7,587 nt of DNA from an uncultured Porphyromonadaceae bacterium. GTDB lineage: Bacteria > Bacteroidota > Bacteroidia > Bacteroidales > Muribaculaceae. The DNA is taken from NCBI GenBank assembly GCA_947178565.1, contig CAMWYV010000043.1:1-7587 (forward strand), written 5' to 3'. The position numbers were made by a program, and so were the translations under genes. Of the stretch, positions 1 through 6,713 are shown in pieces. Position 1 is the stretch's first letter. Each line of letters opens with the position of its first letter. Under the pieces are notes generated by a model, which worked only from the letters and a program-made list of their open reading frames with translations, searched no databases and was not told the DNA's origin.

Positions 1-916
1 GTGTAAGAGTGCCATCGGTGTGATTGACTTTGAAAATCACTACTCCGTCACCTTTAAGGCGGTTTGATGCGTAAAGAAATTTGTTGTCAGGGGAGAGGTG
101 AATGTCGGCGCTACCTTCAGCGTTTAGCGAATCCGCCGCTATCGTTTGCTTTAGAGTGAGTTTGTCATCAGATATATCAAATACATTTATCTCACCGGAA
201 ATTTCGGTGAGCATATAGGCGTGTTTACCGGTTGAATCAAATGTAGTGTGACGTGGACCGCTTCCCGGTTTCATTTTGATTTCGGTAATTTCATCGCCGG
301 TGTATGGAGCCGGGATGACATATATTTTATCTGTGCCGAGGTCATTGGCAAGCATTGTGCCGGTACCGGGAATAAAACTTATCTGATGAAGATGCGGCTG
401 AGACTGACGCAGCGAATCAATGCTGCTGCCATAGAATTGCATAATCATAACTGTGTCAGCAAAGAGTCCCGTACTGTCCAGAGTATAACCGCTTATGCTT
501 CCGCCCATATAATTGGCGGTGAAAACACGGTTTCCGTCCGGCGACAGGATTATGTGGCATGGAGCCGCACCTCCTGTAGTGTCGCTTGCGCAGAGTTTCA
601 GCCCTGAGCCGTTTGCTTCGAAAGTGAGCATATTCATGGTGCTGCTGTTGCCGCTGTCCTCTCCTACTGAATACAGGCGATGATTTTCGGCATCCACGCA
701 TATGAATGATGGATTGCTGACTCCGCTGGCTTCGCTTACCAGAGTCCATTCACCATTCTGCTGATTAAAAGAGTAGCATTTTATGCCGGTGGAATCGGCA
801 GGCGCATAGCTACCGGTAAACATAAGCAGAGTGTCGTCACTTTGTTTCTTACTACCGGCGCATCCGGCAGTAAGTGCGGCTATTATGGCGGTAATTAATA
901 AGCCGGGTTTTATCAT
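1..916 (-). CDS. 6-phosphogluconolactonase-like beta-propeller lipoprotein (partial, C-terminus off window)
   Basis: The frame reads open from an ATG at 916 to the left edge, giving 305 codons without a stop. Residues about 1-18 form a hydrophobic signal ending in TAGC, so Cys19 is a likely lipidation site. The rest matches the seven-bladed lactonase propeller family (YbhE/Pgl type, Pfam Lactonase): TGSY at 34-37, NPSF at 68-71, LSPDGNRVFTANY at 124-136, PHLHQ at 174-178, GPRH at 220-223 and LSPDNKFLYASNR at 274-286. Known members hydrolyse 6-phosphogluconolactone in the pentose phosphate pathway, in the cytoplasm. Members are usually about 330-390 residues, so perhaps 30-80 are missing. It follows comM by 22 bases and is probably cotranscribed. 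The export signal makes the classical substrate doubtful; another lactone or a purely structural propeller is possible. The family call is firm, the reaction is not. Confidence 0.85.
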   Translation of the reverse strand, partial: MIKPGLLITAIIAALTAGCAGSKKQSDDTLLMFTGSYAPADSTGIKCYSFNQQNGEWTLVSEASGVSNPSFICVDAENHRLYSVGEDSGNSSTMNMLTFEANGSGLKLCASDTTGGAAPCHIILSPDGNRVFTANYMGGSISGYTLDSTGLFADTVMIMQFYGSSIDSLRQSQPHLHQISFIPGTGTMLANDLGTDKIYVIPAPYTGDEITEIKMKPGSGPRHTTFDSTGKHAYMLTEISGEINVFDISDDKLTLKQTIAADSLNAEGSADIHLSPDNKFLYASNRLKGDGVVIFKVNHTDGTLT

Positions 917-938
917 TTGTTATTTAATTGAGTGGTTA

Positions 939-2498
939 TTAGAATGATATATTGGAATTGGTGGCACCCCAACCCGCGCGGTCAAGGTTGCGGTAGTGCA
1001 CAGCTTCTCTCATGTGAGCCGGTTGCACATCCTCGCTTCCTTCAAGATCGGCGATAGTGCGTGCCACTTTAAGAATGCGGTCGTATGCACGGGCACTCAT
1101 GTCAAGTCGCACCATTGCTTCGCGAAGTTGCTCCTTAGTCTCATTTCCGAGCACTACATGGCGGTTTAGGAGCCTGGTGGTCATCTGAGCATTGCAATGT
1201 ACATTAGGCTCATCCTTAAATCTCTCTTCCTGAATCTTACGCGCTCTCACTACCCGCTCACGTATGGACGCACTGCTCTCACCGGGAGCACCGGAGGAAA
1301 TTTCTTCAAACGGTACTGGTAGAATCTCCACCTGCAAATCAATACGGTCAAGCAGAGGACCCGAAATACGGTTGAGATATTTCTGGACAGCTCCGGGAGC
1401 GCAGGTGCACTCTTTAGTAGGATGATTATAGTATCCGCATGGGCAGGGATTCATACTCGCTACAAGCATGAAGCCTGCGGGATAGTCTATCGAATATTTC
1501 GCTCTGGATATGTTTATGTGTCTGTCTTCCAAAGGCTGGCGCATCACTTCAAGAACACCTCTTGAAAATTCCGGAAACTCATCGAGGAACAGTATGCCGT
1601 TGTGGGCAAGTGAAATTTCACCGGGTATGGGATTGCTTCCGCCGCCAACAAGTGCAACAGGCGATATTGTGTGGTGGGGTGAGCGGAATGGTCGGCGCGT
1701 GAGCAGTTTGGAGCCCCCTTTCAGTTTGCCTGCCACCGAGTGGATTTTTGTGGTTTCTAATGCTTCGGCGAGTGAAAGAGGTGGGAGAATACCGGGTAAT
1801 CTCTTAGCCATCATACTCTTTCCGGATCCCGGAGGACCGACAAGGAGAATGTTGTGACCGCCTGCACACGCTACTTCAAACGCTCTCTTTACACTCTCCT
1901 GACCCTTGACTTCTGAAAAATCAAATTCAAAATCCTGGACATCAGCGGCAAACTCAGCGCGAGTATTGACCACAGTAGGCTCTATGTCACTTTTCCCCGC
2001 AAGAAAATCAAGCACCTGACGTAGATTATCCACCCCATATACGTCAAGATTGTTTACAACCGCAGCTTCGGTAGCATTTGCTTTAGGCACAATCATTCCT
2101 TTGTAGCCAAGCGAACGCGCTTTGATAGCCATGGGGAGAACACCGCGGATTGGAAGAACCGACCCGTCAAGTGACAACTCTCCCATAATCATAAGTCCTT
2201 CCAGTCTGTCTGACGGGATTTTCTCCGCCGCAGCGAGAATTCCCACTGCAATCGGCAAGTCGTATGCAGCACCTTCTTTTTTTACATCGGCGGGGCTAAG
2301 GTTGATCACTACTCTATGGCGTGGAAATTCCGTTCCACTCTGATTTATAGCGCTGACTACTCTCTGATAGCTCTCTTTCACAGCTGCATCCGGTAGTCCC
2401 ACCATTGTAAAACTGAACCCACGATCTACCACTGTTTCGATAGTCACCACAATGGCATCAATGCCCTGAACTGCCGCGCCGTATGTCTTCACCAACAT
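939..2498 (-). CDS. comM: YifB/ComM family Mg-chelatase-like AAA+ ATPase
   Basis: The 519-residue protein is full length for the family (about 500-510). The N-terminal domain (about 1-170) has the typical opening MLVKTYGAAVQGIDA, VGLPDAAVKES (33-43) and NLSPAD (66-71). The AAA+ core has Walker A GPPGSGKS at 221-228, Walker B ILFLDEF at 302-308 and the conserved SGPLLDRID at 379-387. A four-cysteine cluster (C352, C354, C364, C366) fits a metal-binding loop typical of the family. The C-terminal helical domain includes ARTIADLEG at 479-487. In Vibrio cholerae, ComM is a hexameric branch-migration helicase that extends recombination during natural transformation. Here a role in DNA uptake or recombination is inferred, since no other competence gene is in view. 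The gene starts 12 bases after the lipoprotein stop and has no clear Shine-Dalgarno sequence. Confidence 0.95.
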   Translation of the reverse strand: MLVKTYGAAVQGIDAIVVTIETVVDRGFSFTMVGLPDAAVKESYQRVVSAINQSGTEFPRHRVVINLSPADVKKEGAAYDLPIAVGILAAAEKIPSDRLEGLMIMGELSLDGSVLPIRGVLPMAIKARSLGYKGMIVPKANATEAAVVNNLDVYGVDNLRQVLDFLAGKSDIEPTVVNTRAEFAADVQDFEFDFSEVKGQESVKRAFEVACAGGHNILLVGPPGSGKSMMAKRLPGILPPLSLAEALETTKIHSVAGKLKGGSKLLTRRPFRSPHHTISPVALVGGGSNPIPGEISLAHNGILFLDEFPEFSRGVLEVMRQPLEDRHINISRAKYSIDYPAGFMLVASMNPCPCGYYNHPTKECTCAPGAVQKYLNRISGPLLDRIDLQVEILPVPFEEISSGAPGESSASIRERVVRARKIQEERFKDEPNVHCNAQMTTRLLNRHVVLGNETKEQLREAMVRLDMSARAYDRILKVARTIADLEGSEDVQPAHMREAVHYRNLDRAGWGATNSNISF

Positions 2499-2510
2499 TT
2501 TCGTGCCGAT

Positions 2511-3533
2511 TTATTGTTTAACAATTTTTTCACGCACAAACCGCTCTGCCGCTGAAATTGAAGAACCCCTGTGCTGCTGATTGCCTACCGAATCGACCAC
2601 AATAAAGAATGGTACTCTTGCTACTGATAGACGGCGGAAAGGAGGAGCGGCTACCGTACCCGGTTTCCATACCTGGCTCCATGTGGCGCTATCCTTTTCG
2701 GTGACATGTTTCCATGTAGTGCTGTCAGGCGAAGTGTTTACTTCCAATACCGCGAGCCGTTTGTCGGCATAATCGTTGCGCAACGAGCGGAGTTTAGGTA
2801 AGATAGAATCGCGTGAAGCTTTATCATCGCCGGTAAATGCCATGAGTGTGGCGGAATGGCGGAATGGTGTATAGCGAACAATCGAATCATTGCGTCCAAT
2901 GAGAGTCATTGACGACACTGCCTCACGTGATTCTGTAGCGAGTTGTCCCACGAGAATATCGTGGTAATTGGCTATAAGACTCGCAGGTCTTGCATCCGCA
3001 GAGATTATACCCAAGAGTGAGTCTGTGGCAATTTCATTATCCGCGGCTCTGAATTGGGTTATTACCGCTACCGTAGCCGCCATTGATTTACGGTTGTCTT
3101 CAACAAATACTTTAACAGCGGCATTTATGAGCATTGGGTCAGCAGAAGATAAAACAGTGCTGTTTGAGTTTAAAAAATTAGCGTATAATTCGTTGGCCTT
3201 GCTGCCTTTAAGTTTTACTTCAAATGGTTTGTCTGGGTTGATTTCACATTGGATGTCATCTCCGTTGCGAACAATCAGCTGAACCAATGGCGCTCCACCG
3301 CTTACACTCAGAAAAGCCACCGCCGGGGTTGATGCAGTTCCTTGGAGGGTGAATTTGCCATCGTTTGCCGTAGTGCCGAGTCTCACATAAGAGCCATCAA
3401 CGCAATACAGCAACTCAACCCGGCAACTTCCGATACCCTCGATAGTGCCGCTAACCTTGAATGAATCACTTTTGCTGCAACCGGCAGCTATGATTCCCGC
3501 CAATAAAATAAGTATATGAGAAAATAATTTCAT
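2511..3533 (-). CDS. DUF4369-type lipoprotein with degenerate thioredoxin-like domain
   Basis: The 340-residue protein has a signal peptide with lipobox AAGC, making Cys19 the lipidated residue, so it is probably tethered to an envelope membrane facing the periplasm. Residues about 25-120 resemble the DUF4369 beta domain found ahead of Bacteroidetes TlpA/ResA-like thioredoxins (FKVSGTIEG at 25-33, DGKFTLQG at 58-65). A helical middle follows. Residues about 225-340 keep a thioredoxin outline: strand SATLMAF (227-233), strand LAVLEVN (260-266), TWSQVW (284-289), a likely cis-proline in RVPFFIVVD (306-314) and a final helix. The place where the CXXC pair should be reads FTGDDKASRDSI (233-244) and has no cysteine; the only cysteines are 19, 37, 44 and 96. 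It therefore cannot be a normal disulfide reductase and may be a binding or scaffold protein. The domain calls are from recognition, not a search. Confidence 0.8.
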   Translation of the reverse strand: MKLFSHILILLAGIIAAGCSKSDSFKVSGTIEGIGSCRVELLYCVDGSYVRLGTTANDGKFTLQGTASTPAVAFLSVSGGAPLVQLIVRNGDDIQCEINPDKPFEVKLKGSKANELYANFLNSNSTVLSSADPMLINAAVKVFVEDNRKSMAATVAVITQFRAADNEIATDSLLGIISADARPASLIANYHDILVGQLATESREAVSSMTLIGRNDSIVRYTPFRHSATLMAFTGDDKASRDSILPKLRSLRNDYADKRLAVLEVNTSPDSTTWKHVTEKDSATWSQVWKPGTVAAPPFRRLSVARVPFFIVVDSVGNQQHRGSSISAAERFVREKIVKQ

Positions 3534-3609
3534 GCCGATGCGTGTAGTTCACGCAAAAATAGCAAAAATAGCTGTTTGAGTAGCTAAGAGGCTCTCAAAT
3601 TTTACGATT
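3534..3609 (-). promoter_or_regulatory. 76-base gap with tandem TATTTTTG boxes before the lipoprotein gene
   Basis: This is the widest gap inside the minus-strand cluster. On the minus strand TATTTTTG occurs twice, at 3563-3570 and 3554-3561, each an exact TAnnTTTG match and only nine bases apart. The nearest upstream TTTG (3596-3599) is 25 bases from the first box, outside the usual 19-21. An internal promoter for the lipoprotein, comM and lactonase genes is possible but not established. Confidence 0.35.
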
Positions 3610-4263
3610 TTACAGCATACCTAATTCCACCCCGACAGCGACCCGCTCTATTATACCGTCCTTGCGGTCTTTGTCCGGCTTATAATCGCCTTTAAGGTTA
3701 ACACCGAAGAACCGTCCGAAGGTTTGCCAGAATCCTGCACGGAAAGATCCGAGAAATGCTTTGATGATACTGTAGCTGCTTTGGTCGGTCTCACGCTTGA
3801 TGAGCTTTATGAGAAGCTGTGCCTGTGATTTGCTGAATTTTTTCAGGACAGGTTTATACTGTTTGAAAATTTCGCCCTCCATTTTCTTGAGGTACTCTTC
3901 CCGCTCTTTCTGTGTCGGGAAAGTCTCGATATATTCGTATGTTTCTATGAGAGTGGCGCAGATAAGTTTTGCGTAGGGTAGAGTCTTTTTGACATCACGC
4001 ACTGTTTTCCAGTAAAATTCCTCCTCTTTTTTATTCTTGAACTTCATCGGAGGAAAAATAGTGACGGTGTTGAGCACGTTCATCTTAACCGTGTCACCAT
4101 CTACAACGGTATAATAGTAACCTCTTATGCCTTTGACCCTGGCATCAGGGAGATCTACAATGCCGCCGTCTGCCAGCTGTACCTGTTCGGGTGTCTGCGC
4201 ACCTGCCGTTGCGGCGCATATAGCCGCTACAAGAATAATGATATGTCTGAGGAGTCGTGTCAT
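3610..4263 (-). CDS. DUF4294 domain-containing exported protein
   Basis: From the ATG at 4263 the protein has 217 residues. A signal peptide spans about 1-22 (RLLRH, then a hydrophobic run, then ATAGA before Q23) with no lipobox cysteine, so it is predicted periplasmic or envelope associated. The mature part matches the Bacteroidetes DUF4294 family: YPYAKL-like LPYAKL at 95-100, a lysine/glutamate-rich helix to about 145, QLLIKLIKRETDQSSY at 149-164, and FWQTFGRFFGVNLK at 178-191. The function of the family is unknown. An in-frame GTG at 4281 overlaps the nadB stop as GTGA and would add six residues (MIRYND). I prefer the ATG because it puts the basic residues directly before the hydrophobic core and leaves a 14-base gap. 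Translational coupling with nadB is likely either way. Confidence 0.88.
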   Translation of the reverse strand: MTRLLRHIIILVAAICAATAGAQTPEQVQLADGGIVDLPDARVKGIRGYYYTVVDGDTVKMNVLNTVTIFPPMKFKNKKEEEFYWKTVRDVKKTLPYAKLICATLIETYEYIETFPTQKEREEYLKKMEGEIFKQYKPVLKKFSKSQAQLLIKLIKRETDQSSYSIIKAFLGSFRAGFWQTFGRFFGVNLKGDYKPDKDRKDGIIERVAVGVELGML

Positions 4264-4277
4264 ATCATTATAACGTA

Positions 4278-5867
4278 TCACACACCGTTTTGATTGCGTG
4301 ACGGTTCCGGCGGATAATCGACCGTGTAATGCAGCCCGCGCGATTCTTTGCGCTCTTTAGCTTGACGCATAATCAGATAGCCTACATTGATGATGTTTCT
4401 GAGCTCGCATATTTCTCTGGATGCTTTGGATCGTTTGAAGAGTTCTTCGGTTTCCTCGTAGAGGATATCCAGGCGGTTCCACGCACGGTTGAGACGGAGA
4501 TTACTACGCACGATGCCTACATAAGCGCTCATTATCTGCCCCACCTCTTTTATGCTTTGGGTAATCAGCACCATCTCCTCCGGACTTCTGGTGCCTTCAT
4601 CGTTCCAGTCCGGCACATCGGAGCGGAGATCATAATGGGTGATTGCCTCCGAAGCATGAGCGGCTGCCGCGTCAGCGTAAACCACGGCTTCAATCAGAGA
4701 GTTTGAGGCAAGACGGTTGCCTCCGTGCAGTCCGGTACAAGAGCATTCGCCGATGGCATAAAGGCGCTTTATCGAAGATTCGCCATATGAGTCAACCGCA
4801 ATGCCGCCGCATAGATAGTGTGCAGCAGGAGCAACAGGAATATAGTCTTTGGTTATGTCAATACCGAGGGAAAGACATTTTGCATATATATTGGGAAAAT
4901 GCCGCTTTGTTTCTTCCGGGTCTTTGTGGGTGACATCAAGATACACGTGATCGTCGCCATGCAGTTTCATCTCACTGTCAATGGCGCGTGCAACAATATC
5001 ACGCGGAGCAAGTGACAGGCGCGGGTCATATTTGTGCATGAACTCTTCGCCTCTCAGATTGCGCAGCACCGCTCCATATCCGCGCATCGCCTCGGTAATC
5101 AGAAACGATGGTCGGTCGCCCGGGTGGTAAAGTGCTGTGGGGTGGAACTGGATGAATTCCATATCCCTGACAGTGCCTTTGGCTCTATACACCATAGCGA
5201 TTCCGTCGCCGGTAGCTACAAGAGGATTTGTCGTTGTGGTATAAACGGCTCCCACTCCTCCGGTGGCTATAACGGTGACGCGTGACAGAAATTTATCAAC
5301 ATTTCCGCTGTTTTCATCCAGAATATATGCGCCGAAACAAGTGATATCCTTTGTCCGTCGGGTAACAATCTTGCCGAGGTGGTGCTGAGTGATTATCTCA
5401 ATCGCGAAATGATGTTCGAAAATGTCGATATCGGGATTTTCGCGCACTTTGGCTATCAAGCTGTCCTGAATTTCAAAGCCGGTGTTGTCGGCATGGTGTA
5501 GGATTCTGAATTCCGAATGTCCTCCCTCGCGGTGCAGATCGAATGTTCCGTCCTCCTTCCGGTCAAAATCAACCCCCCATTCCACAAGCTGGTTTATCTG
5601 TCCCGGAGCACCTTTCACCACTTTTTCCACCGCCTCTGGTTTACTCAGCCAGTCACCGGCAATCATAGTGTCGGAAATATGTTTGTCGAAATCGTCAACC
5701 GATAAGTCGGTCACCGAGGCGACTCCACCCTGAGCGAGTGCGGTATTGGCTTCTTCAAGAGTAGTTTTGCAGATAAGAGCCACTTTCCCGGTTCCGGCAA
5801 CCTTGAGGGCAAAACTCATGCCCGCTATTCCGGAACCTATCACCAGATAATCATATTGGCGTGTCAT
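4278..5867 (-). CDS. nadB: L-aspartate oxidase
   Basis: This flavoprotein oxidises L-aspartate to iminoaspartate, which NadA condenses with dihydroxyacetone phosphate to quinolinate in de novo NAD synthesis. It acts in the cytoplasm. Its 529 residues match the usual length of about 530-540. The FAD-binding glycine motif is GSGIAG at 11-16. Active-site and substrate-region motifs of the family are HREGGHSEFR (112-121), ATGG (201-204), FHPTAL (241-246), APRDIVARAI (287-296), HYLCGGI (350-356) and GECSCTGLHGGNRLASNS (373-390). The C-terminal helical domain ends with RGLHYTVDYPP (510-520). The REGGHS segment and the C-terminus favour NadB over the related FrdA/SdhA subunits. nadA and nadC are not in this window. 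It is the first gene of the minus-strand cluster and has a candidate -7 box at 5897-5904. Confidence 0.97.
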   Translation of the reverse strand: MTRQYDYLVIGSGIAGMSFALKVAGTGKVALICKTTLEEANTALAQGGVASVTDLSVDDFDKHISDTMIAGDWLSKPEAVEKVVKGAPGQINQLVEWGVDFDRKEDGTFDLHREGGHSEFRILHHADNTGFEIQDSLIAKVRENPDIDIFEHHFAIEIITQHHLGKIVTRRTKDITCFGAYILDENSGNVDKFLSRVTVIATGGVGAVYTTTTNPLVATGDGIAMVYRAKGTVRDMEFIQFHPTALYHPGDRPSFLITEAMRGYGAVLRNLRGEEFMHKYDPRLSLAPRDIVARAIDSEMKLHGDDHVYLDVTHKDPEETKRHFPNIYAKCLSLGIDITKDYIPVAPAAHYLCGGIAVDSYGESSIKRLYAIGECSCTGLHGGNRLASNSLIEAVVYADAAAAHASEAITHYDLRSDVPDWNDEGTRSPEEMVLITQSIKEVGQIMSAYVGIVRSNLRLNRAWNRLDILYEETEELFKRSKASREICELRNIINVGYLIMRQAKERKESRGLHYTVDYPPEPSRNQNGV

Positions 5868-5896
5868 ATACTTGACAATTGGTTAGTTGTTGGGCG

Positions 5897-5904
5897 CAAA
5901 GTTA
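5897..5904 (-). promoter_or_regulatory. candidate -7 promoter box for the nadB cluster
   Basis: The minus strand reads TAACTTTG, an exact match to the Bacteroidetes sigma-ABfr -7 consensus TAnnTTTG, 29 bases upstream of the nadB ATG. No TTTG lies 19-21 bases further upstream, so the -33 half is weak or absent. The box is only 26 bases beyond the antitoxin stop codon, so the nadB promoter is squeezed between the two transcription units. Confidence 0.5.
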
Positions 5905-5915
5905 CAAAAACTTAT

Positions 5916-5930
5916 TAAGCTACCCGCTTA
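5916..5930 (-). terminator. weak hairpin after the antitoxin gene
   Basis: TAAGC and GCTTA are perfect 5-base arms around a 5-base loop, placed directly after the antitoxin TAA. On the minus strand they are followed five bases later by a TTTTT run (ATAAGTTTTTG). The stem is short and AT-rich, so it may end transcription poorly and allow some readthrough into nadB. Confidence 0.25.
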
Positions 5931-6233
5931 TTAGCAGAGAGAGAGTGATACTCCCCCAAAAGATAGGGTAGCAGGTACACCCATAGCTTTGAATGCTCTG
6001 ACAATAGTATTAATGGTTAGATTATGACCATTTTCAATCCTGGAAATCTGAGATCGTTGCACACCCATTAACTCCCCCAATTGGGTTTGTGAGAGCTTTT
6101 TCTCCTTGCGTGCCTGTTTAATGGCTTCGCCAATGATATAGGATTGTAATTCAGTCTCAAGTGCATCGCGTCTGGCAGTCCCTTTCTCGCCCACAACTCG
6201 ATTAAGCATCTCTTCGTGTGTATAGAGTTTCAT
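5931..6233 (-). CDS. XRE-family antitoxin (HigA-like)
   Basis: The 100-residue protein begins at the ATG at 6233, one base after the toxin stop (TGATATG), which implies translational coupling. Residues about 1-33 are a charged leader that may wrap the toxin. Residues about 34-88 are a Cro/CI-type helix-turn-helix: IGEAIKQARKEKKLSQTQL leads into LGELMGVQRSQISRIENG (52-69), with SQTQLGELMGV as helix 2-turn and RSQISRIE as the recognition helix. The end (VPATLSFGG, 87-94) is a common tail of HigA-type antitoxins. Known relatives neutralise the partner toxin and, often together with it, repress their own promoter. A longer frame from 6302 exists but would overlap the toxin by 68 bases, and its extra 23 residues look like read-through of toxin codons in another frame. 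The family is firm; the exact subfamily is inferred. Confidence 0.92.
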   Translation of the reverse strand: MKLYTHEEMLNRVVGEKGTARRDALETELQSYIIGEAIKQARKEKKLSQTQLGELMGVQRSQISRIENGHNLTINTIVRAFKAMGVPATLSFGGVSLSLC

Positions 6234-6234
6234 A

Positions 6235-6585
6235 TCAATTGTTTTGATTTTGCTTAGTTGTAAAATATTGTTTCCTAAGCGTTTCCGCTTTTGATAATTC
6301 ATTTGCCGGAGTCTTTTGGGTCTTTTTTATGAAACCATGAGTTGCAACTACCAAGCTACCACTGCCATTATCCCAGAATGCCAGTAGTCGATAAGTGGTA
6401 TTTTGAAATCGGGTTCTAAATTCCCAAATATTCTCATTTAGTTTTTTAAATAAATCTTTGTCAACAAAATACCGGCTCTTAGAGATATTGAATGCAATTT
6501 TATCCCTGGCTTTTTCCGGTAAGGAATCAAGAAAGTCAATTGCATCAGCCATATAAATAATGTCAAACTTTGCTTTTATCTCCAT
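6235..6585 (-). CDS. RelE/ParE superfamily toxin, Gp49-like (HigB type)
   Basis: The 116-residue protein fits the phage Gp49-like/DUF891 branch of RelE-fold toxins. Visible signatures are a helical N-terminal half (ADAIDFLDSLPEKARDKI, 13-30), then LFKKLNENIWEFRTRF (45-60), the strand TYRLLAFWD (64-72), VVATHGFIKKTQKTP (79-93) and the final helix ELSKAETLRKQYF (96-108). Relatives are ribosome-dependent mRNA endonucleases that act in the cytoplasm. Basic residues R57, R59, R66, K87, K88 and K91 could form the RNA-binding face. Toxin-first order with a downstream HTH antitoxin is the HigBA layout. No frameshift or truncation is seen, so the toxin should be functional. There is no clear Shine-Dalgarno sequence before the ATG. 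The gene is AT-rich (16 of 60 bases GC in row 6421-6480). Confidence 0.92.
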   Translation of the reverse strand: MEIKAKFDIIYMADAIDFLDSLPEKARDKIAFNISKSRYFVDKDLFKKLNENIWEFRTRFQNTTYRLLAFWDNGSGSLVVATHGFIKKTQKTPANELSKAETLRKQYFTTKQNQNN

Positions 6586-6605
6586 TTGAAACAGAATATT
6601 TTATG

Positions 6606-6635
6606 CAAAGATAATAAAAGTTACATATATGTAAA
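6606..6635 (-). promoter_or_regulatory. candidate promoter of the toxin-antitoxin operon
   Basis: On the minus strand TATCTTTG (6606-6613) matches the Bacteroidetes -7 consensus TAnnTTTG exactly. TTTA at 6632-6635 lies 18 bases upstream and could serve as a near-consensus -33 TTTG. The toxin ATG is 20 bases downstream of the -7 box, so the leader would be short. Confidence 0.5.
6621..6634. promoter_or_regulatory. 14-base palindrome, candidate antitoxin operator
   Basis: TTACATATATGTAA is a perfect inverted repeat. It fills most of the spacer between the proposed -33 and -7 elements of the toxin-antitoxin promoter, and its last three bases overlap the -33 element. An ACAT half-site recurs at 6635-6638, so ACAT/ATGT units start at 6623, 6629 and 6635, six bases apart. 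This is where an HTH antitoxin would be expected to bind to block its own promoter. Confidence 0.55.
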
Positions 6636-6655
6636 CATTTGGATGATAATCATTG

Positions 6656-6690
6656 TTTGCAAATGAATTGCCAACAGATTATTATATTTG
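6656..6690 (+). promoter_or_regulatory. candidate promoter of the plus-strand unknown gene
   Basis: TATATTTG at 6683-6690 matches TAnnTTTG exactly and sits 23 bases before the ATG at 6714. TTTG at 6656-6659 could be the -33 element, but the spacer is 23 bases rather than the usual 19-21. The -7 box is more convincing than the -33. It lies back to back with the toxin promoter. Confidence 0.45.
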
Positions 6691-6713
6691 CAGAGTAATT
6701 ATTAACCAACGGT

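Noticed and set aside
248..749. Open frames on both strands (plus 248-607, minus 456-749) inside the lactonase gene
   Set aside because: Both lie within the lactonase reading frame in other frames, have no recognisable motifs, and the lactonase protein is well supported.
1510..1857. Plus-strand open frame opposite comM
   Set aside because: It is the antisense of the Walker A and Walker B regions of comM and shows no protein-family signal.
3540..3554. Inverted repeat GCGTG-TAGTT-CACGC just before the lipoprotein start
   Set aside because: A 5-base stem is easily found by chance and no matching site appears before other genes in the window.
4329..5733. Several plus-strand open frames opposite nadB
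   Set aside because: All are antisense shadows of a strongly conserved enzyme and have no start-site or motif support.
6234..6302. A 23-codon N-terminal extension of the antitoxin from the ATG at 6302
   Set aside because: It would overlap the toxin gene by 68 bases, and the internal ATG at 6233 sits one base after the toxin stop, the usual coupled arrangement.
6656..6663. Short palindrome TTTGCAAA near the plus-strand promoter
   Set aside because: Eight bases in AT-rich DNA is not significant, and the TTTG part is explained as a possible -33 element.
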